Shown here: piece by piece, positions 16,160 to 25,387 of the stretch
Position numbering within the stretch: the stretch's first letter is position 1
Layout of the letters: each line of letters starts with the position of its first letter
Assembly: GCA_035701265.1 (NCBI GenBank)
Contig: DASSNU010000020.1
Coordinates: forward strand, 248,001 to 312,000
Source: DASSNU01 sp035701265
Lineage (GTDB): Bacteria; Gemmatimonadota; Gemmatimonadetes; Gemmatimonadales; Gemmatimonadaceae
Reading direction: 5' to 3'
DNA: 64,000 nucleotides
The notes under the pieces: generated by a model
The model's database searches: none
What the model was told of the DNA's origin: nothing
The model's input: only the letters and a program-made list of their open reading frames with translations
Translations under genes and position numbers: made by a program

Positions 16160-18070
16160 TCACTCTGGCGGCAGGATTCCGGCGTCCGTCAGCCGGGCGA
16201 CGATCCGGTCGACGGCAGCCTCGGGGTCCTCGTGCTCGGTATGCACCACGAGCTCCGGCGATTCCGGCTCCTCGTACGGCGAGGACACGCCGGTGAAGTC
16301 CGGGATCTCGCCACGTTCCGCACGCGCGTACAGCCCCTTCGGATCACGCTCCTTGCAGACGTCGATCGGACACGCCACGTATACCTCGACGAACCGGCCC
16401 TCCGGCACGAGACCGCGCACGCGCGCCCGATCCGCGCGCAATGGAGAGACGAATGTGCAGACCACGATCGAGCCCTGCTCGAAAAACAGTCGGGCCACCT
16501 CGCCGACACGCCGGATGTTTTCCTGCCGATCCTGAAGGCCGAAGCCCAGGTCGGCGTTCAGGCCGTGCCGGAGCGTGTCCCCATCGAGCAGCATGGTGCG
16601 TCGTCCCTGCCGGAACAGCCGGCGTTCCAGTGTCCGCCCGATCGTGGACTTCCCCGATCCGGACAGTCCGGTGAGCCAGACGACGGCCGCGGAGTGGCCG
16701 TGTGCCTTCTCGCGCTCCTCGCGCGGCACGTTCCACCCCTCCCAGACGATATCCCGCGAGCGCTCGAGCTCCGCCGACAGGCCGCCACCCCGCTCCGCCG
16801 TCTTCACTTCACCGCGGATCATCCCGGCCGCGACGGTCACGTTCGTGGCGGGGTCCACGAGAATGAAGCTGCCCGTCGCCTGGTTCACCCGGTACGGATC
16901 GAAGAAGATCGGCGCCGTCGTGACGATCTCCACCCGGCCGATGTCGTTCAGGGCGAACGACTCGGCGGCTTCGCGATGCATCGTGTCGACGTCGATGCGG
17001 TAGACGATCCGCTCGATGTAGGCACGGGTGGTGCGCGTCGTGTGCATGAGCACGTACGGCGTCGCCCGGTTGAGCGGAGCTTCGTTCAACCAGCACAGCA
17101 CCGCGTCGAACCGCGTCCCCACGCTTGGCAGGTTCATCCGCCGCACGATCATGTCGCCGCGGCTGATGTCGATCTCGTCTTCGGTCGTGAGAACGATGGA
17201 GTCCTGCGCGACGGCCTCGTCCAGCGCGCCGTCAGCGGTCTGGACGGCGCGAATCCGCGTCTGCTGCATCGACGGGAGCACCGTGACCTCTTCGCCCGGC
17301 CGGATGGTGCCGGACGCAACGCGTCCCGCGAAGCCCCGGAAATCCTGGTGGGGACGCAACACGTACTGCACGGGGAAGCGAAAGTCGATCACGTTCCGGC
17401 TCGCGCCCACCTTCACGCTCTCCAGGTGGTGCAGCAGCGTACTCCCGCGATACCACGGCATCCGCGCGCTCTGCTCGACGACGTTGTCCCCCTGCAGCGC
17501 GGAGATCGGGATGAACGTCAGGTCCTCGACCTCCAACTTCGCGGCGAACTCGCGGTAGTCGTCGGCGATCTGCTCGAACGTCGCCTGGTCGTAGTCGACC
17601 AGATCCATCTTGTTGACCGTGACGACGATATGCGGAATGCCGAGCAGCGACGCGATGAAGCCGTGCCGCTTCGACTGGGTCAGGACGCCACGCCGCGCGT
17701 CGATCAACACGATCGCCAGCTCCGCGGTCGACGCGCCCGTCACCATGTTGCGTGTGTACTGGATGTGCCCGGGCGTATCCGCGATGATGAACTTGCGCTT
17801 GGGCGTCGCGAAGTAGCGGTACGCCACATCGATGGTGATGTTCTGCTCGCGCTCCGCGCGCAGCCCGTCCGTCAGGAGCGCCAGATTCACCCCGGCCTCG
17901 CCGCGGCGCTTGCTCGCCAACTCCACCGCTTCGAGTTGATCCTCGAAGATGGACTTGGTGTCGTACAACAGCCGGCCGATGAGCGTGCTCTTTCCGTCGT
18001 CCACGCTGCCGGCAGTGGTCAGGCGGAGCAGGTCCATGCCGTAGCCGTGCGTCGTGCGATCGGCGGCCAT
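16160..18070 (-). CDS. cysNC: CysN-CysC fusion: ATP sulfurylase GTPase subunit and APS kinase
   Basis: A 636-residue fusion. The N-terminal EF-Tu-like GTPase (about 1-420) has GSVDDGKST, DTPGHIQYTRNM and VNKMD. With CysD it makes adenosine phosphosulfate from ATP and sulfate. The C-terminal APS kinase (about 440-636) has WLTGLSGSGKST, LDGDTLRHGLNADLGF and KGLYARAERGEI, and turns APS into PAPS. The ATG at 18070 shares one base with the cysD stop (TGATG); the longer open frame upstream is inside cysD and rejected. Fusion with APS kinase points to PAPS output, which the nearby sulfotransferase needs. Confidence 0.95.
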   Translation of the reverse strand: MAADRTTHGYGMDLLRLTTAGSVDDGKSTLIGRLLYDTKSIFEDQLEAVELASKRRGEAGVNLALLTDGLRAEREQNITIDVAYRYFATPKRKFIIADTPGHIQYTRNMVTGASTAELAIVLIDARRGVLTQSKRHGFIASLLGIPHIVVTVNKMDLVDYDQATFEQIADDYREFAAKLEVEDLTFIPISALQGDNVVEQSARMPWYRGSTLLHHLESVKVGASRNVIDFRFPVQYVLRPHQDFRGFAGRVASGTIRPGEEVTVLPSMQQTRIRAVQTADGALDEAVAQDSIVLTTEDEIDISRGDMIVRRMNLPSVGTRFDAVLCWLNEAPLNRATPYVLMHTTRTTRAYIERIVYRIDVDTMHREAAESFALNDIGRVEIVTTAPIFFDPYRVNQATGSFILVDPATNVTVAAGMIRGEVKTAERGGGLSAELERSRDIVWEGWNVPREEREKAHGHSAAVVWLTGLSGSGKSTIGRTLERRLFRQGRRTMLLDGDTLRHGLNADLGFGLQDRQENIRRVGEVARLFFEQGSIVVCTFVSPLRADRARVRGLVPEGRFVEVYVACPIDVCKERDPKGLYARAERGEIPDFTGVSSPYEEPESPELVVHTEHEDPEAAVDRIVARLTDAGILPPE

Positions 18071-19035
18071 CAGAAGTACCCCTGCTTCTTGCGGTCTTCC
18101 ATTGCCGCCTCGGACCGCTGGTCGTCGCTCCGCCCGCCGCGCTCCGTGACGCGCGCCGCCGCTACCTCGCGAATGACCTCGTCGAGGGTCGACGCCTCCG
18201 ACTCCACCGCACCGGTACAGGTCGCGTCCCCAACCGTGCGAAACCGGATCCGTCTCCGCTCCACCGTCTCGCCGGGCAACAGCGGCACGAAGTCCGTCTG
18301 CGCCAGCAACACGCCGCCCCGCCGGAAGACGTTCCGCTCGTGCGAGAAGTACAGGCTCGGCAGCGCCATCCCTTCGCGGGCGATGTAGTGCCACACGTCG
18401 AGCTCGGTCCAGTTGCTGAGCGGGAAGACGCGAAAGTGCTCACCCGGGTTCTTCCGGCCGTTGAACAGGTTCCACAACTCCGGGCGCTGGTTGCGCGGAT
18501 CCCACTGCCCGTGCACATCGCGATGCGAGAAGAAGCGCTCTTTGGCCCGCGCCTTCTCCTCATCGCGCCGGCCGCCGCCGAACGCGGCGTCGACCCGCAG
18601 CTCGCGGATCGCGTCCAGCAACGTCACGATCTGCAGCACGTTGCGACTCGCGTTCGGCCCCGTCTCCTCCACGGCGCGACCCTGGTCGATCGAATCCTGC
18701 ACGTAGCGGACGATGAGCTCGACGCCCACCTGCTGCACGAGTGCGTCCCGGAACTCCAGGGCTTCCGGAAAATTGTGCCCCGTGTCGATGTGCAGCAGCG
18801 GGAACGGAATGCGTCCAGGCCAGAAGGCTTTGCGCGCCAGATGGACCATCGTGATGGAGTCCTTGCCGCCGCTGAACAGCAGCACCGGCCGCTCGAATTG
18901 CGCCGCGACCTCGCGCATCACGTAGATCGCTTCGGACTCGAGCTGGTCCAGGTGGCTGCTGCGATGCGGATGCGTCCGCTCGCCCGGGCGCGCCGTGGGC
19001 TCACCGCTCTCCGCGGTCACTTCACCGTTCTGCAT
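18070..19035 (-). CDS. cysD: Sulfate adenylyltransferase subunit 2
   Basis: About 321 residues. It carries the ATP-pyrophosphatase PP-loop LLFSGGKDSITMVHLA, followed by HIDTGHNFPEALEFRD and a C-terminal EDRKKQGYF, all hallmarks of CysD. It forms the ATP sulfurylase with CysN. The ATG at 19035 lies inside the last codons of cysQ (14-base overlap); a GTG at 19020 is an alternative. The one-base overlap with cysNC ties their translation together. Confidence 0.95.
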   Translation of the reverse strand: MQNGEVTAESGEPTARPGERTHPHRSSHLDQLESEAIYVMREVAAQFERPVLLFSGGKDSITMVHLARKAFWPGRIPFPLLHIDTGHNFPEALEFRDALVQQVGVELIVRYVQDSIDQGRAVEETGPNASRNVLQIVTLLDAIRELRVDAAFGGGRRDEEKARAKERFFSHRDVHGQWDPRNQRPELWNLFNGRKNPGEHFRVFPLSNWTELDVWHYIAREGMALPSLYFSHERNVFRRGGVLLAQTDFVPLLPGETVERRRIRFRTVGDATCTGAVESEASTLDEVIREVAAARVTERGGRSDDQRSEAAMEDRKKQGYF

Positions 19036-19870
19036 AGATTCGACGAACCATCTCCAGGATCGATGCGTCCGTACCAGGCGCGGCGGCAAGAATGCCGTCC
19101 GGCTGGACGGGGTGTGGCTTGTTGTACTCGAGCGGTCGGCCACGACAGTCCGTCACCGTGCCGCCGGCCTCCTGCAATATGACTTCCGGCGCGCACGTGT
19201 CCCACTCCTTGAGGTACGGCACCGGATGCACGTACAGGTCGCGCTCGCCCAGCGCGATGCGCGCACACTTCACGCCCACCGAGCCCGAGGGCTGCTCGTC
19301 CGTGATTCCGAGCGCATCGCGAATGCGCGCCACCAGCGGATCGGCGTGCGATCGGGAGCCCACCAGGCGCGGCGGGCGCTGCGCCGGCGGTGGACGGAGG
19401 CGCCTGACCGCTCCGTCCTCCTCGAGCCAGGCGCCGCGGCCGCGCTGGGCGCGGAACATCCGGCCGCTCACCGGCTCGTACACCACACCGAGCACGGGAC
19501 GTCCCGACACCGCCAGGGCGATCATCACCGAGAACTCGGCGATCCCCGAGAGAAACTCCCGCGTGCCATCCAGCGGATCGACGATCCACACCCGTTCCGC
19601 CGCGAGCCGCTCCGGACGATCGCGCGACTCCTCCGAGAGCACCGCGTCCTGCGGGAAATGCTCTTGGAGCGCCGCGAGCAGCGCGCCGTTGGCGGCGTGA
19701 TCAGCCTCGCTCACGGGCGACCCGCCCTCCTTCACCATCTCGGTGGCGCGTCCGTACCACCGGAGCACCGCGCGGCCGGCCGCGCGCGCGGCCGAGGCCG
19801 CAACGGCGCTCTCGCGCGCGTACGGCTCGCCTGCCACCGCGTCGCCCGCGGAAGGGGCAGAAGACGTCAT
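19022..19870 (-). CDS. cysQ: 3'(2'),5'-bisphosphate nucleotidase
   Basis: A 282-residue inositol-monophosphatase-fold enzyme. SEADHAANGALL is followed by LSEESRD and DPLDGTREF, the metal-binding motifs of this family, and later by YLKEWDTCAPEVILQEAGG. CysQ hydrolyses PAP to AMP and removes the inhibitory by-product of sulfotransferases. Its position directly before cysD, with overlap, makes it part of the PAPS operon. The DPLDGT signature is shared with inositol monophosphatases; context favours CysQ. Confidence 0.9.
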   Translation of the reverse strand: MTSSAPSAGDAVAGEPYARESAVAASAARAAGRAVLRWYGRATEMVKEGGSPVSEADHAANGALLAALQEHFPQDAVLSEESRDRPERLAAERVWIVDPLDGTREFLSGIAEFSVMIALAVSGRPVLGVVYEPVSGRMFRAQRGRGAWLEEDGAVRRLRPPPAQRPPRLVGSRSHADPLVARIRDALGITDEQPSGSVGVKCARIALGERDLYVHPVPYLKEWDTCAPEVILQEAGGTVTDCRGRPLEYNKPHPVQPDGILAAAPGTDASILEMVRRIYAER

Positions 19871-19964
19871 CGGCGGCGGAGTCTACGTGGTCGTGCTCTG
19901 CGCGGCAACTCGCACCGTGTCGCGCTGCGCCCGATGCTGGTCGTGAAGGGCACCCGACAATGAC

Positions 19965-20981
19965 TCACGATCCATTGATGGAATCAACGACCTCCGCGAG
20001 GTGAGCGCCCACGAGGTGATGATGCTCCGGGCCCCATTGATGCCCCTGCGGACTTCCGGCGTACTTCGACATCGAAGAGAGCGGCAGGTCCACGAAGTGC
20101 ACCATCCCTGCGCTGTCGAGCTGTCGCAGCCCCGCGCGGATCTCGGGGAACAGGTCGACGTCGTAGCCGTACGTGTGCGTCGATGGATTGGTCGACGTCA
20201 CGCTGATGAAGAGGAGCGTGGCTCCGTCGTCGTGCACGCGCTTGGCGAAGGCCCGCAGCATGTCCACGTACTCCTCCTGGCCACGGTCCGGGGCGGCGTG
20301 TGATGAGGATCCGACGGCGACCGCGTGCGTGTGACGCACGGCGATTCCGTCGAACGCGCTGCGGGCGAGGGCGTACAGGTTGCTCCGCTGAATCAGCGCG
20401 GACCGCGACAGAAAGCCCTGCCACCGCGGCTTGGGGTGCGCGTAGGGATGGAAGACCAGCGCGCCGTTCACGACCTCGGTCACGCCGACGAAATCCGTCG
20501 GATCGTTCGCGCAGAATTGCACGATGACGAATCTCGGTTTGTACTGGCGACCTTCCGCGAAATACCACTTGATCTCCGAGTCCAGCCCCCACCCTCCCAC
20601 ACCGCCGTTGATCACCGTGTAGCGCGGGCCAAGGGCCGCCGCCAGCGCATCCGTGTAGACCTCGCCATCGTTCACGCCGATGCCGAAGGTGAAGGAGTCG
20701 CCGAGCACGACGACGTTTTCCGTGCTGTCGGCCTTGCCGATCGGCACATACGGGCCGCGGTGGCCGATGTGGTTGGTGGTGTAGACGAATCGCCACTGCT
20801 TCCCGCGCGACTCGACGAGGTGCGTGTCGGGCGGAAACGCGATCGGATAGTCGCTGGACTCGATGAATCGCGGATAGAAGGTGACTTGTGGATCGAACGT
20901 GCGCACCAGCCATTCGCCGGCCGCGACAGCGAGGGGCAACGAGATCAGTAGCAGCAGGGCACTCTTGAGTCGATCACGCAT
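19965..20981 (-). CDS. SGNH/GDSL hydrolase-like protein, membrane-anchored
   Basis: A 338-residue protein with an N-terminal hydrophobic helix (about 7-22) that is probably an uncleaved anchor. The catalytic block GDSFTFGIGV places the nucleophile at Ser96. GGVGGWGLDSEIKWY and VIVQFCANDP supply the oxyanion-hole Gly and Asn blocks. The C-terminal GHQWGPEHHHLVGAHLAEVV offers the catalytic His. The family contains esterases, lipases and acetyltransferase partners; in EPS loci they usually add or remove acyl groups on glycans. It is the first gene of the leftward block, 94 bases before cysQ. Confidence 0.75.
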   Translation of the reverse strand: MRDRLKSALLLLISLPLAVAAGEWLVRTFDPQVTFYPRFIESSDYPIAFPPDTHLVESRGKQWRFVYTTNHIGHRGPYVPIGKADSTENVVVLGDSFTFGIGVNDGEVYTDALAAALGPRYTVINGGVGGWGLDSEIKWYFAEGRQYKPRFVIVQFCANDPTDFVGVTEVVNGALVFHPYAHPKPRWQGFLSRSALIQRSNLYALARSAFDGIAVRHTHAVAVGSSSHAAPDRGQEEYVDMLRAFAKRVHDDGATLLFISVTSTNPSTHTYGYDVDLFPEIRAGLRQLDSAGMVHFVDLPLSSMSKYAGSPQGHQWGPEHHHLVGAHLAEVVDSINGS

Positions 20982-21721
20982 GGCAGTCGCCGCACCTCGT
21001 CGTGCAAGAGTCCCTGGGACGCTTCACGAGCGCGCACCCTGCGCGAGCAGCGCGAAACGTTCGTGGCGCCGAGACCGAACAAAGGCCGCATCCGTGTGGG
21101 AAACCGGCTTGTGGAACGGCCAGGTGTAACGCACGCCTTGGGCCTCCGTCGCCGTCGCCGCTCTCGACTGCCAGGCGCGGCGCCGCGAGCGCAGCGGTCT
21201 TGGCGGTTGCGGCACCGTCCCGGGAGGGACGCCGCCGCCGGAGGCGCTCGAAAGCCCTGCCACGGGCCGCCACGACGCTGCACCGGAGGCTCAGGCCGGG
21301 GCATGAGACTCGCATGAGCAGTGTCGCGAGCCGCCCCGGAAGCGAGTGGCGTGGCGGCTCCCACAGGGAAATGCGGGTACCCCACCACAAACTGTTGCCG
21401 GACGTCAACATACTTCATGGCACCTCGGAGCCCCAACCCCGTGTCCCGTGGATCGTGGATCGAGACATGGTATCGACCGCTGTGCGCCGAGCTGGCTGGC
21501 TCGTCCCTGGCGGGGCGGGGAGGGAAGCGTATCGGCGCGGGTTGGAGAGGGGGCGCCGCATCGCACCGCGGTCGGCGCGGTAGTATCATGGAATTGCTGC
21601 CGGTGCGTCGTGCCGGGGATGCCGATGGCCGCGGCCTGGGTGGCGTGGAGCCCCCGCGTGGCGCCGGAGGCGTGGTGGCCAGGCGCACGGTGCCCAGCGT
21701 GCTGATTTCGAACCTTCTCTC
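20982..21721. other. 740-base gene-free region upstream of the Wzy-like gene
   Basis: Open frames here are arginine-rich and lack any family resemblance, so I do not call a gene. The region separates the leftward sulfation block from the rightward polymerase operon and must contain both promoters. TATCAT at about 21581-21586 resembles a -10 box but has no good -35 partner. No GEMM core (GACGCAAAGC) occurs here. Confidence 0.4.
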
Positions 21722-23206
21722 GTGATGACTCGGACCGCTTCCAACGGGGCGCAGGCCCTGCCCGGCAGAGCTGCAGCTCGTGCCTCTCGCGGTGTTTCCC
21801 CGAGGGGAAGCCTCCAGGCACGGGTGGTGGAGTCCGGCCCGGATGCCCTGATGATGGTCCTCCCGTTCGTCATCGCGACGTACGTCTGGCGCGTGCAGGA
21901 CCTCGTGAGCGTGCTGGGCGCCATCAAGTTCCCGTTGCTCCTTGGCCTCGGGGCGCTGGCCGTGTTCTTCGCCACCAACAGCGGCCTGCGCCGGCTCCGC
22001 GAGAACGACACGCCGATGGCGCGCATGGTCATCGGGATCGCCATCCTGATCGTGATCGGCGTGCCGTTCAGCCTGATCCGTGGCGGCAGCCTGTCGTTCT
22101 TCCTGAAGGATTACCTCCCCACGCTGCTGTTGGCGATGATGGTGGCGGCCGGCATCCGCCACGGTCGCGACCTCGAGTGGCTCCTGCGGACGACCATCAT
22201 CGGCGCGACGCTCTATTGCGGATACATCTTCTTCCGCTTTCATGTGGGGGCGAACGGGCGGTTGGGCGGCCTCGTGTACTACGACGCGAATGATGTCTCT
22301 CTGCTCATCGTCTGCACGCTGCCACTCATCGTGTACTTCCTCCGTCCGGGGATGCGCGCGTGGGATCGCGCGCTGGCCGCGGGGGCGTTCTGCCTTCTCA
22401 TCCTCACGCTCATCAAGGCCGGATCGCGCGGCGGCTTCCTGGGGCTGATCGCGGTGATGGTCGCGCTCATCACCTGGTATCGCGGCATTCCCCGATCGCA
22501 CATGATGTTGGTGATCGCCGGTGGTTTTGCGATCCTGTCGCTGCGCGGATCGGATCAGTACTGGGCGCTCATGAAGACGCTCCTGCATCCCACCGAGGAT
22601 CCGAACTGGACGGGTGGCGACATGGGCGAGGGGCGGATGGCCATCTGGAAGCGTGGGATGGGATACATGGCCCACCATCCGTTCCTGGGTGTCGGTGCGC
22701 GTGCCTTCCCGCGTGCCGAGGGTGTGCTCTCCGACCGGGGACAGGCGAACCTGGCGGGCGGGGCGGGCTTCAAGTGGTCGGCCGCGCACAATTCGTTCGT
22801 CGAGATCGGTGCGGAAACGGGCATCTTCGGCCTGATCCTGTTCACGTCCCTGTTCGTGTATACCATTCGCGCGATGGCGCGCCTCAACCGAAAGCGCGGC
22901 CCTCCCGGCTCGCCGGTCGGCCCGCGCGAGGCGGCGCTGGCCCAGACCATCGCGGTCGCTCTCATCGCCTTCTGCGTCTCGGGCTTCTTCGTGTCGGCCA
23001 ACTACTTCGCGTATCCGTACGTGCTGTTGGCATTCGCCGCCGGGTTGTTGAAGGTGACGCGCGTCCGGGAGGCAGCGGCGGCGCAGGAGGTGGCCGGCTC
23101 CGCCGGCCCGATGGACGTCGGGCCTGTGCAGCCGACGCCCACGCGGATCCCCGGCATGCGAGGCGGTGCCGCCATCGTGCAGACGGTCTGGCGCAAGCAG
23201 GCGTAG
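21722..23206 (+). CDS. O-antigen ligase/Wzy-type polymerase
   Basis: A 494-residue protein with about eleven hydrophobic helices and a large outside loop near residues 280-360. That loop carries GEGRMAIWKRGMGYMAHHPFLG and ends in AAHNSFVEIGAETGIFGLILF, the conserved Wzy_C/WaaL signature. The enzyme would polymerise lipid-linked repeat units outside the membrane or ligate them to an acceptor. In a locus with Wza and Wzc, polymerase is the more likely role. GTG 21722 and ATG 21725 are adjacent possible starts. The next gene begins ten bases after the stop. Confidence 0.85.
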   Translation: MMTRTASNGAQALPGRAAARASRGVSPRGSLQARVVESGPDALMMVLPFVIATYVWRVQDLVSVLGAIKFPLLLGLGALAVFFATNSGLRRLRENDTPMARMVIGIAILIVIGVPFSLIRGGSLSFFLKDYLPTLLLAMMVAAGIRHGRDLEWLLRTTIIGATLYCGYIFFRFHVGANGRLGGLVYYDANDVSLLIVCTLPLIVYFLRPGMRAWDRALAAGAFCLLILTLIKAGSRGGFLGLIAVMVALITWYRGIPRSHMMLVIAGGFAILSLRGSDQYWALMKTLLHPTEDPNWTGGDMGEGRMAIWKRGMGYMAHHPFLGVGARAFPRAEGVLSDRGQANLAGGAGFKWSAAHNSFVEIGAETGIFGLILFTSLFVYTIRAMARLNRKRGPPGSPVGPREAALAQTIAVALIAFCVSGFFVSANYFAYPYVLLAFAAGLLKVTRVREAAAAQEVAGSAGPMDVGPVQPTPTRIPGMRGGAAIVQTVWRKQA

Positions 23207-23216
23207 CCCTGCCACC

Positions 23217-24170
23217 ATGTCGATGCTCCTTGGACATGCCCGGCGCATGGTGAAGCGCACCGCGGAGCGGGGCATGGTGCTCTCCGGCGTCGCACGCGTT
23301 GCACGCCGCCGGCGTGCTGGCGAGCTGCTGGTCCTCGCCTACCACAACATCGTGCCGCATGGAGAGTGTGCCGCGGGCGACAGCTCGCTGCACCTCTCCC
23401 AGCGCGCCTTTGCCGCGCAGCTCGACTGCCTGCAGGCGTGTTGTGACGTGGTGTCGCTGCACGATGTGGTCACGACTGGCGTGCACGATTCATCGCCCCG
23501 GGACTCACGCCGGCCGCGCGTGGCGATCACGTTCGACGACGCGTACCGCGGAGCGCTCACCGCGGGGGTGGAGGAGCTGCGCGCACGAGCGCTGCCAGCC
23601 ACGTTCTTCGTGTCGCCGGCGTTCATCGGCGACGGCGATTTCTGGTGGGACGCCATTCTCCCCGCGCTCCCGCCGGGAGCGCGCGAGACGTTCCGCCGGC
23701 GCGCACTGGACGAGTGGGGCGGCGACGACGCGCGCGTTCGATGTGCAGCGGGCCAACTCGGCATTCCTTCGCGCGTGCCGCCCGCGCATGCGCGCTGTGC
23801 GTCCGAGGCGGAGCTGATCGCGGCCGCGACACAACCCGGCATCGCCGCGGGCTCGCACAGTTGGAGCCACCCCAACCTCGCGCGGACCGGTGGCGAGCGG
23901 CTGGACGAGGAGCTCGCGCGGCCGCTGCACTGGCTGCGGGAGCGCGTTCCACACACCGTTCCCGCACTGGCGTACCCCTACGGCTGCTGGTCGCCACCGG
24001 TGGCGTCGCGGGCGGCGGAGTGTGGCTATGCTCTGGCATTCCGCATCGACGGCGGATGGGCCGGCCGCACCGCCGATCGCGGCGGGTGTCACACCCTTCC
24101 GCGTCTCAACGTGCCGGCAGGACTCTCGGTGGACGGTCTGGCGTTGCGCATTTCCGGAGTGTGGTCGTGA
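23217..24170 (+). CDS. Polysaccharide deacetylase family protein
   Basis: A 317-residue NodB-homology protein. LVLAYHNIVPHG opens the domain, ITFDDAY at about 104-110 supplies the catalytic Asp and metal Asp, and GSHSWSHPNL at about 219-228 supplies the HxxxH metal ligands. LAYPYGCWSPPV resembles the downstream Pro/Tyr motif. It would remove N-acetyl groups from amino sugars. There is no obvious signal peptide, so it may act on a cytosolic or membrane-linked intermediate. The start at 23217, ten bases after the previous stop, is preferred to the upstream one. The stop overlaps the next gene by GTGA. Confidence 0.85.
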   Translation: MSMLLGHARRMVKRTAERGMVLSGVARVARRRRAGELLVLAYHNIVPHGECAAGDSSLHLSQRAFAAQLDCLQACCDVVSLHDVVTTGVHDSSPRDSRRPRVAITFDDAYRGALTAGVEELRARALPATFFVSPAFIGDGDFWWDAILPALPPGARETFRRRALDEWGGDDARVRCAAGQLGIPSRVPPAHARCASEAELIAAATQPGIAAGSHSWSHPNLARTGGERLDEELARPLHWLRERVPHTVPALAYPYGCWSPPVASRAAECGYALAFRIDGGWAGRTADRGGCHTLPRLNVPAGLSVDGLALRISGVWS

Positions 24171-25387
24171 CCACAGGCTCTCACTGGCAGCGCTGCGCGC
24201 ACGAGCGCCGGCTCCGCGTCGTGCACATCGTCAACAACCTGAACTACGGCGGGCTCGAGCGCGTGATCCACGATCTGGTGCGGCGCGGTGATCCCGACCG
24301 GCAGGAGCTGCACGTGCTGGCGCTGCAGTATCTGGGCGTCTTTTCCGAGGGGTTGGACGCGTACGCACAGCTGCACACGGCACCGCCGCTCCCCAAGTGG
24401 ACGCTGCTCTGGCCCGCGCCGCTCATCCGACAGCTGCGCGCCATCGCCCCCGACGTGGTGCACACGCACAGTGGCGTCTGGTACAAGGCATCGCTCGCCG
24501 CGCGGCAGGCGGGGGTTCGGGCGATCGTGCATACCGAGCACGGACGGCGCCGACCGGACCCGTGGGACATGCGTCTGGTAGACGGGATCGCTTCGCGGCG
24601 AACGGACGTCGTGGTGGCCGTCTCGGAGCCGCTGGCCGCGCAGCTTGCGCGCACGGTGGTGCGCCGCGGGACGCGCATCGAGGTCATCGCGAACGGCGTG
24701 GACACCGACCGCTACCAGCCGCGATCGGCGGAACGTACGGTGCGCCAGGAGCTGGGGATTGCGTCCGAGGTCCCGATCATCGGGAGCATCGGCCGGCTCG
24801 AGCACATCAAGGGGTACGACGTGATGGTGGAGGCGTTCGCCGTGCTGCGGCGGATGTGGCCGGCAGACGATGCGGCGAGCGGCCCCCCGCCGGTGCTGCT
24901 GTTGTGTGGTGAAGGCGCCGAGCGCGCGGCGCTGGAGCGACAGGCAGCGCGCTCGGGGGTGGCCGACGCGATCCACTTCCTGGGATGGCGCAACGACATC
25001 GAGGCACTGCACGCGACATTCGACATCTTCACGCTCGCCTCGCGGAGCGAGGGCACGTCCATCGGTCTGCTCGAAGCGATGAGCGCCGGGCTCTGTCCCG
25101 TCGTGACGGATGTGGGCGGCAACCCGGGCGTGCTCGGTGCGGAGCTGCGCCACCGGCTGGTGCCGGCCAACGCGCCCGACGCGTTGGCCCGTGCATGGCG
25201 CGACGCGCTGCAGCATGGCGAGGCGCGACAGCACGACGCGGCGGCGGCCCGCGCACGCGTGGTGCCCGTCTTCGGGGTGGAGCAGATGGTGCGCGCTTAC
25301 GATGCGCTCTACCGCGAGGTCGCGTGCGCGGATGCGCGCGGCGGCACGTCCGGCGTGGTGGAATGTGCTTCGGTGACGCCGCAATAG
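24167..25387 (+). CDS. GT4 family glycosyltransferase
   Basis: A 406-residue GT-B enzyme. The N-terminal acceptor domain opens VVHIVNNLNYGGLERVIHDLV with the Gly-Gly loop. The C-terminal domain carries IGSIGRLEHIKGYDVMV, LLCGEGAERAALE and ASRSEGTSIGLLEAMSAGLCPV, whose ExxxxxxxE-type pattern is the GT4 donor site. It starts at a GTG overlapping the deacetylase stop. The open frame extends further upstream but only in a shadow of the deacetylase gene. The 3' end overlaps the opposing GT4 gene by 79 bases. Confidence 0.87.
   Translation: MTTGSHWQRCAHERRLRVVHIVNNLNYGGLERVIHDLVRRGDPDRQELHVLALQYLGVFSEGLDAYAQLHTAPPLPKWTLLWPAPLIRQLRAIAPDVVHTHSGVWYKASLAARQAGVRAIVHTEHGRRRPDPWDMRLVDGIASRRTDVVVAVSEPLAAQLARTVVRRGTRIEVIANGVDTDRYQPRSAERTVRQELGIASEVPIIGSIGRLEHIKGYDVMVEAFAVLRRMWPADDAASGPPPVLLLCGEGAERAALERQAARSGVADAIHFLGWRNDIEALHATFDIFTLASRSEGTSIGLLEAMSAGLCPVVTDVGGNPGVLGAELRHRLVPANAPDALARAWRDALQHGEARQHDAAAARARVVPVFGVEQMVRAYDALYREVACADARGGTSGVVECASVTPQ

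Noticed and set aside
18071..18394. N-terminal extension of the CysNC frame
   Set aside because: The extra 108 residues are an antisense-like shadow of cysD; the family start coincides with the ATG at 18070 that overlaps the cysD stop.
21002..21583. 193-residue plus-strand open frame
   Set aside because: Composition is dominated by Arg, Ala and Pro, there is no ribosome binding site, and nothing resembles a known domain.
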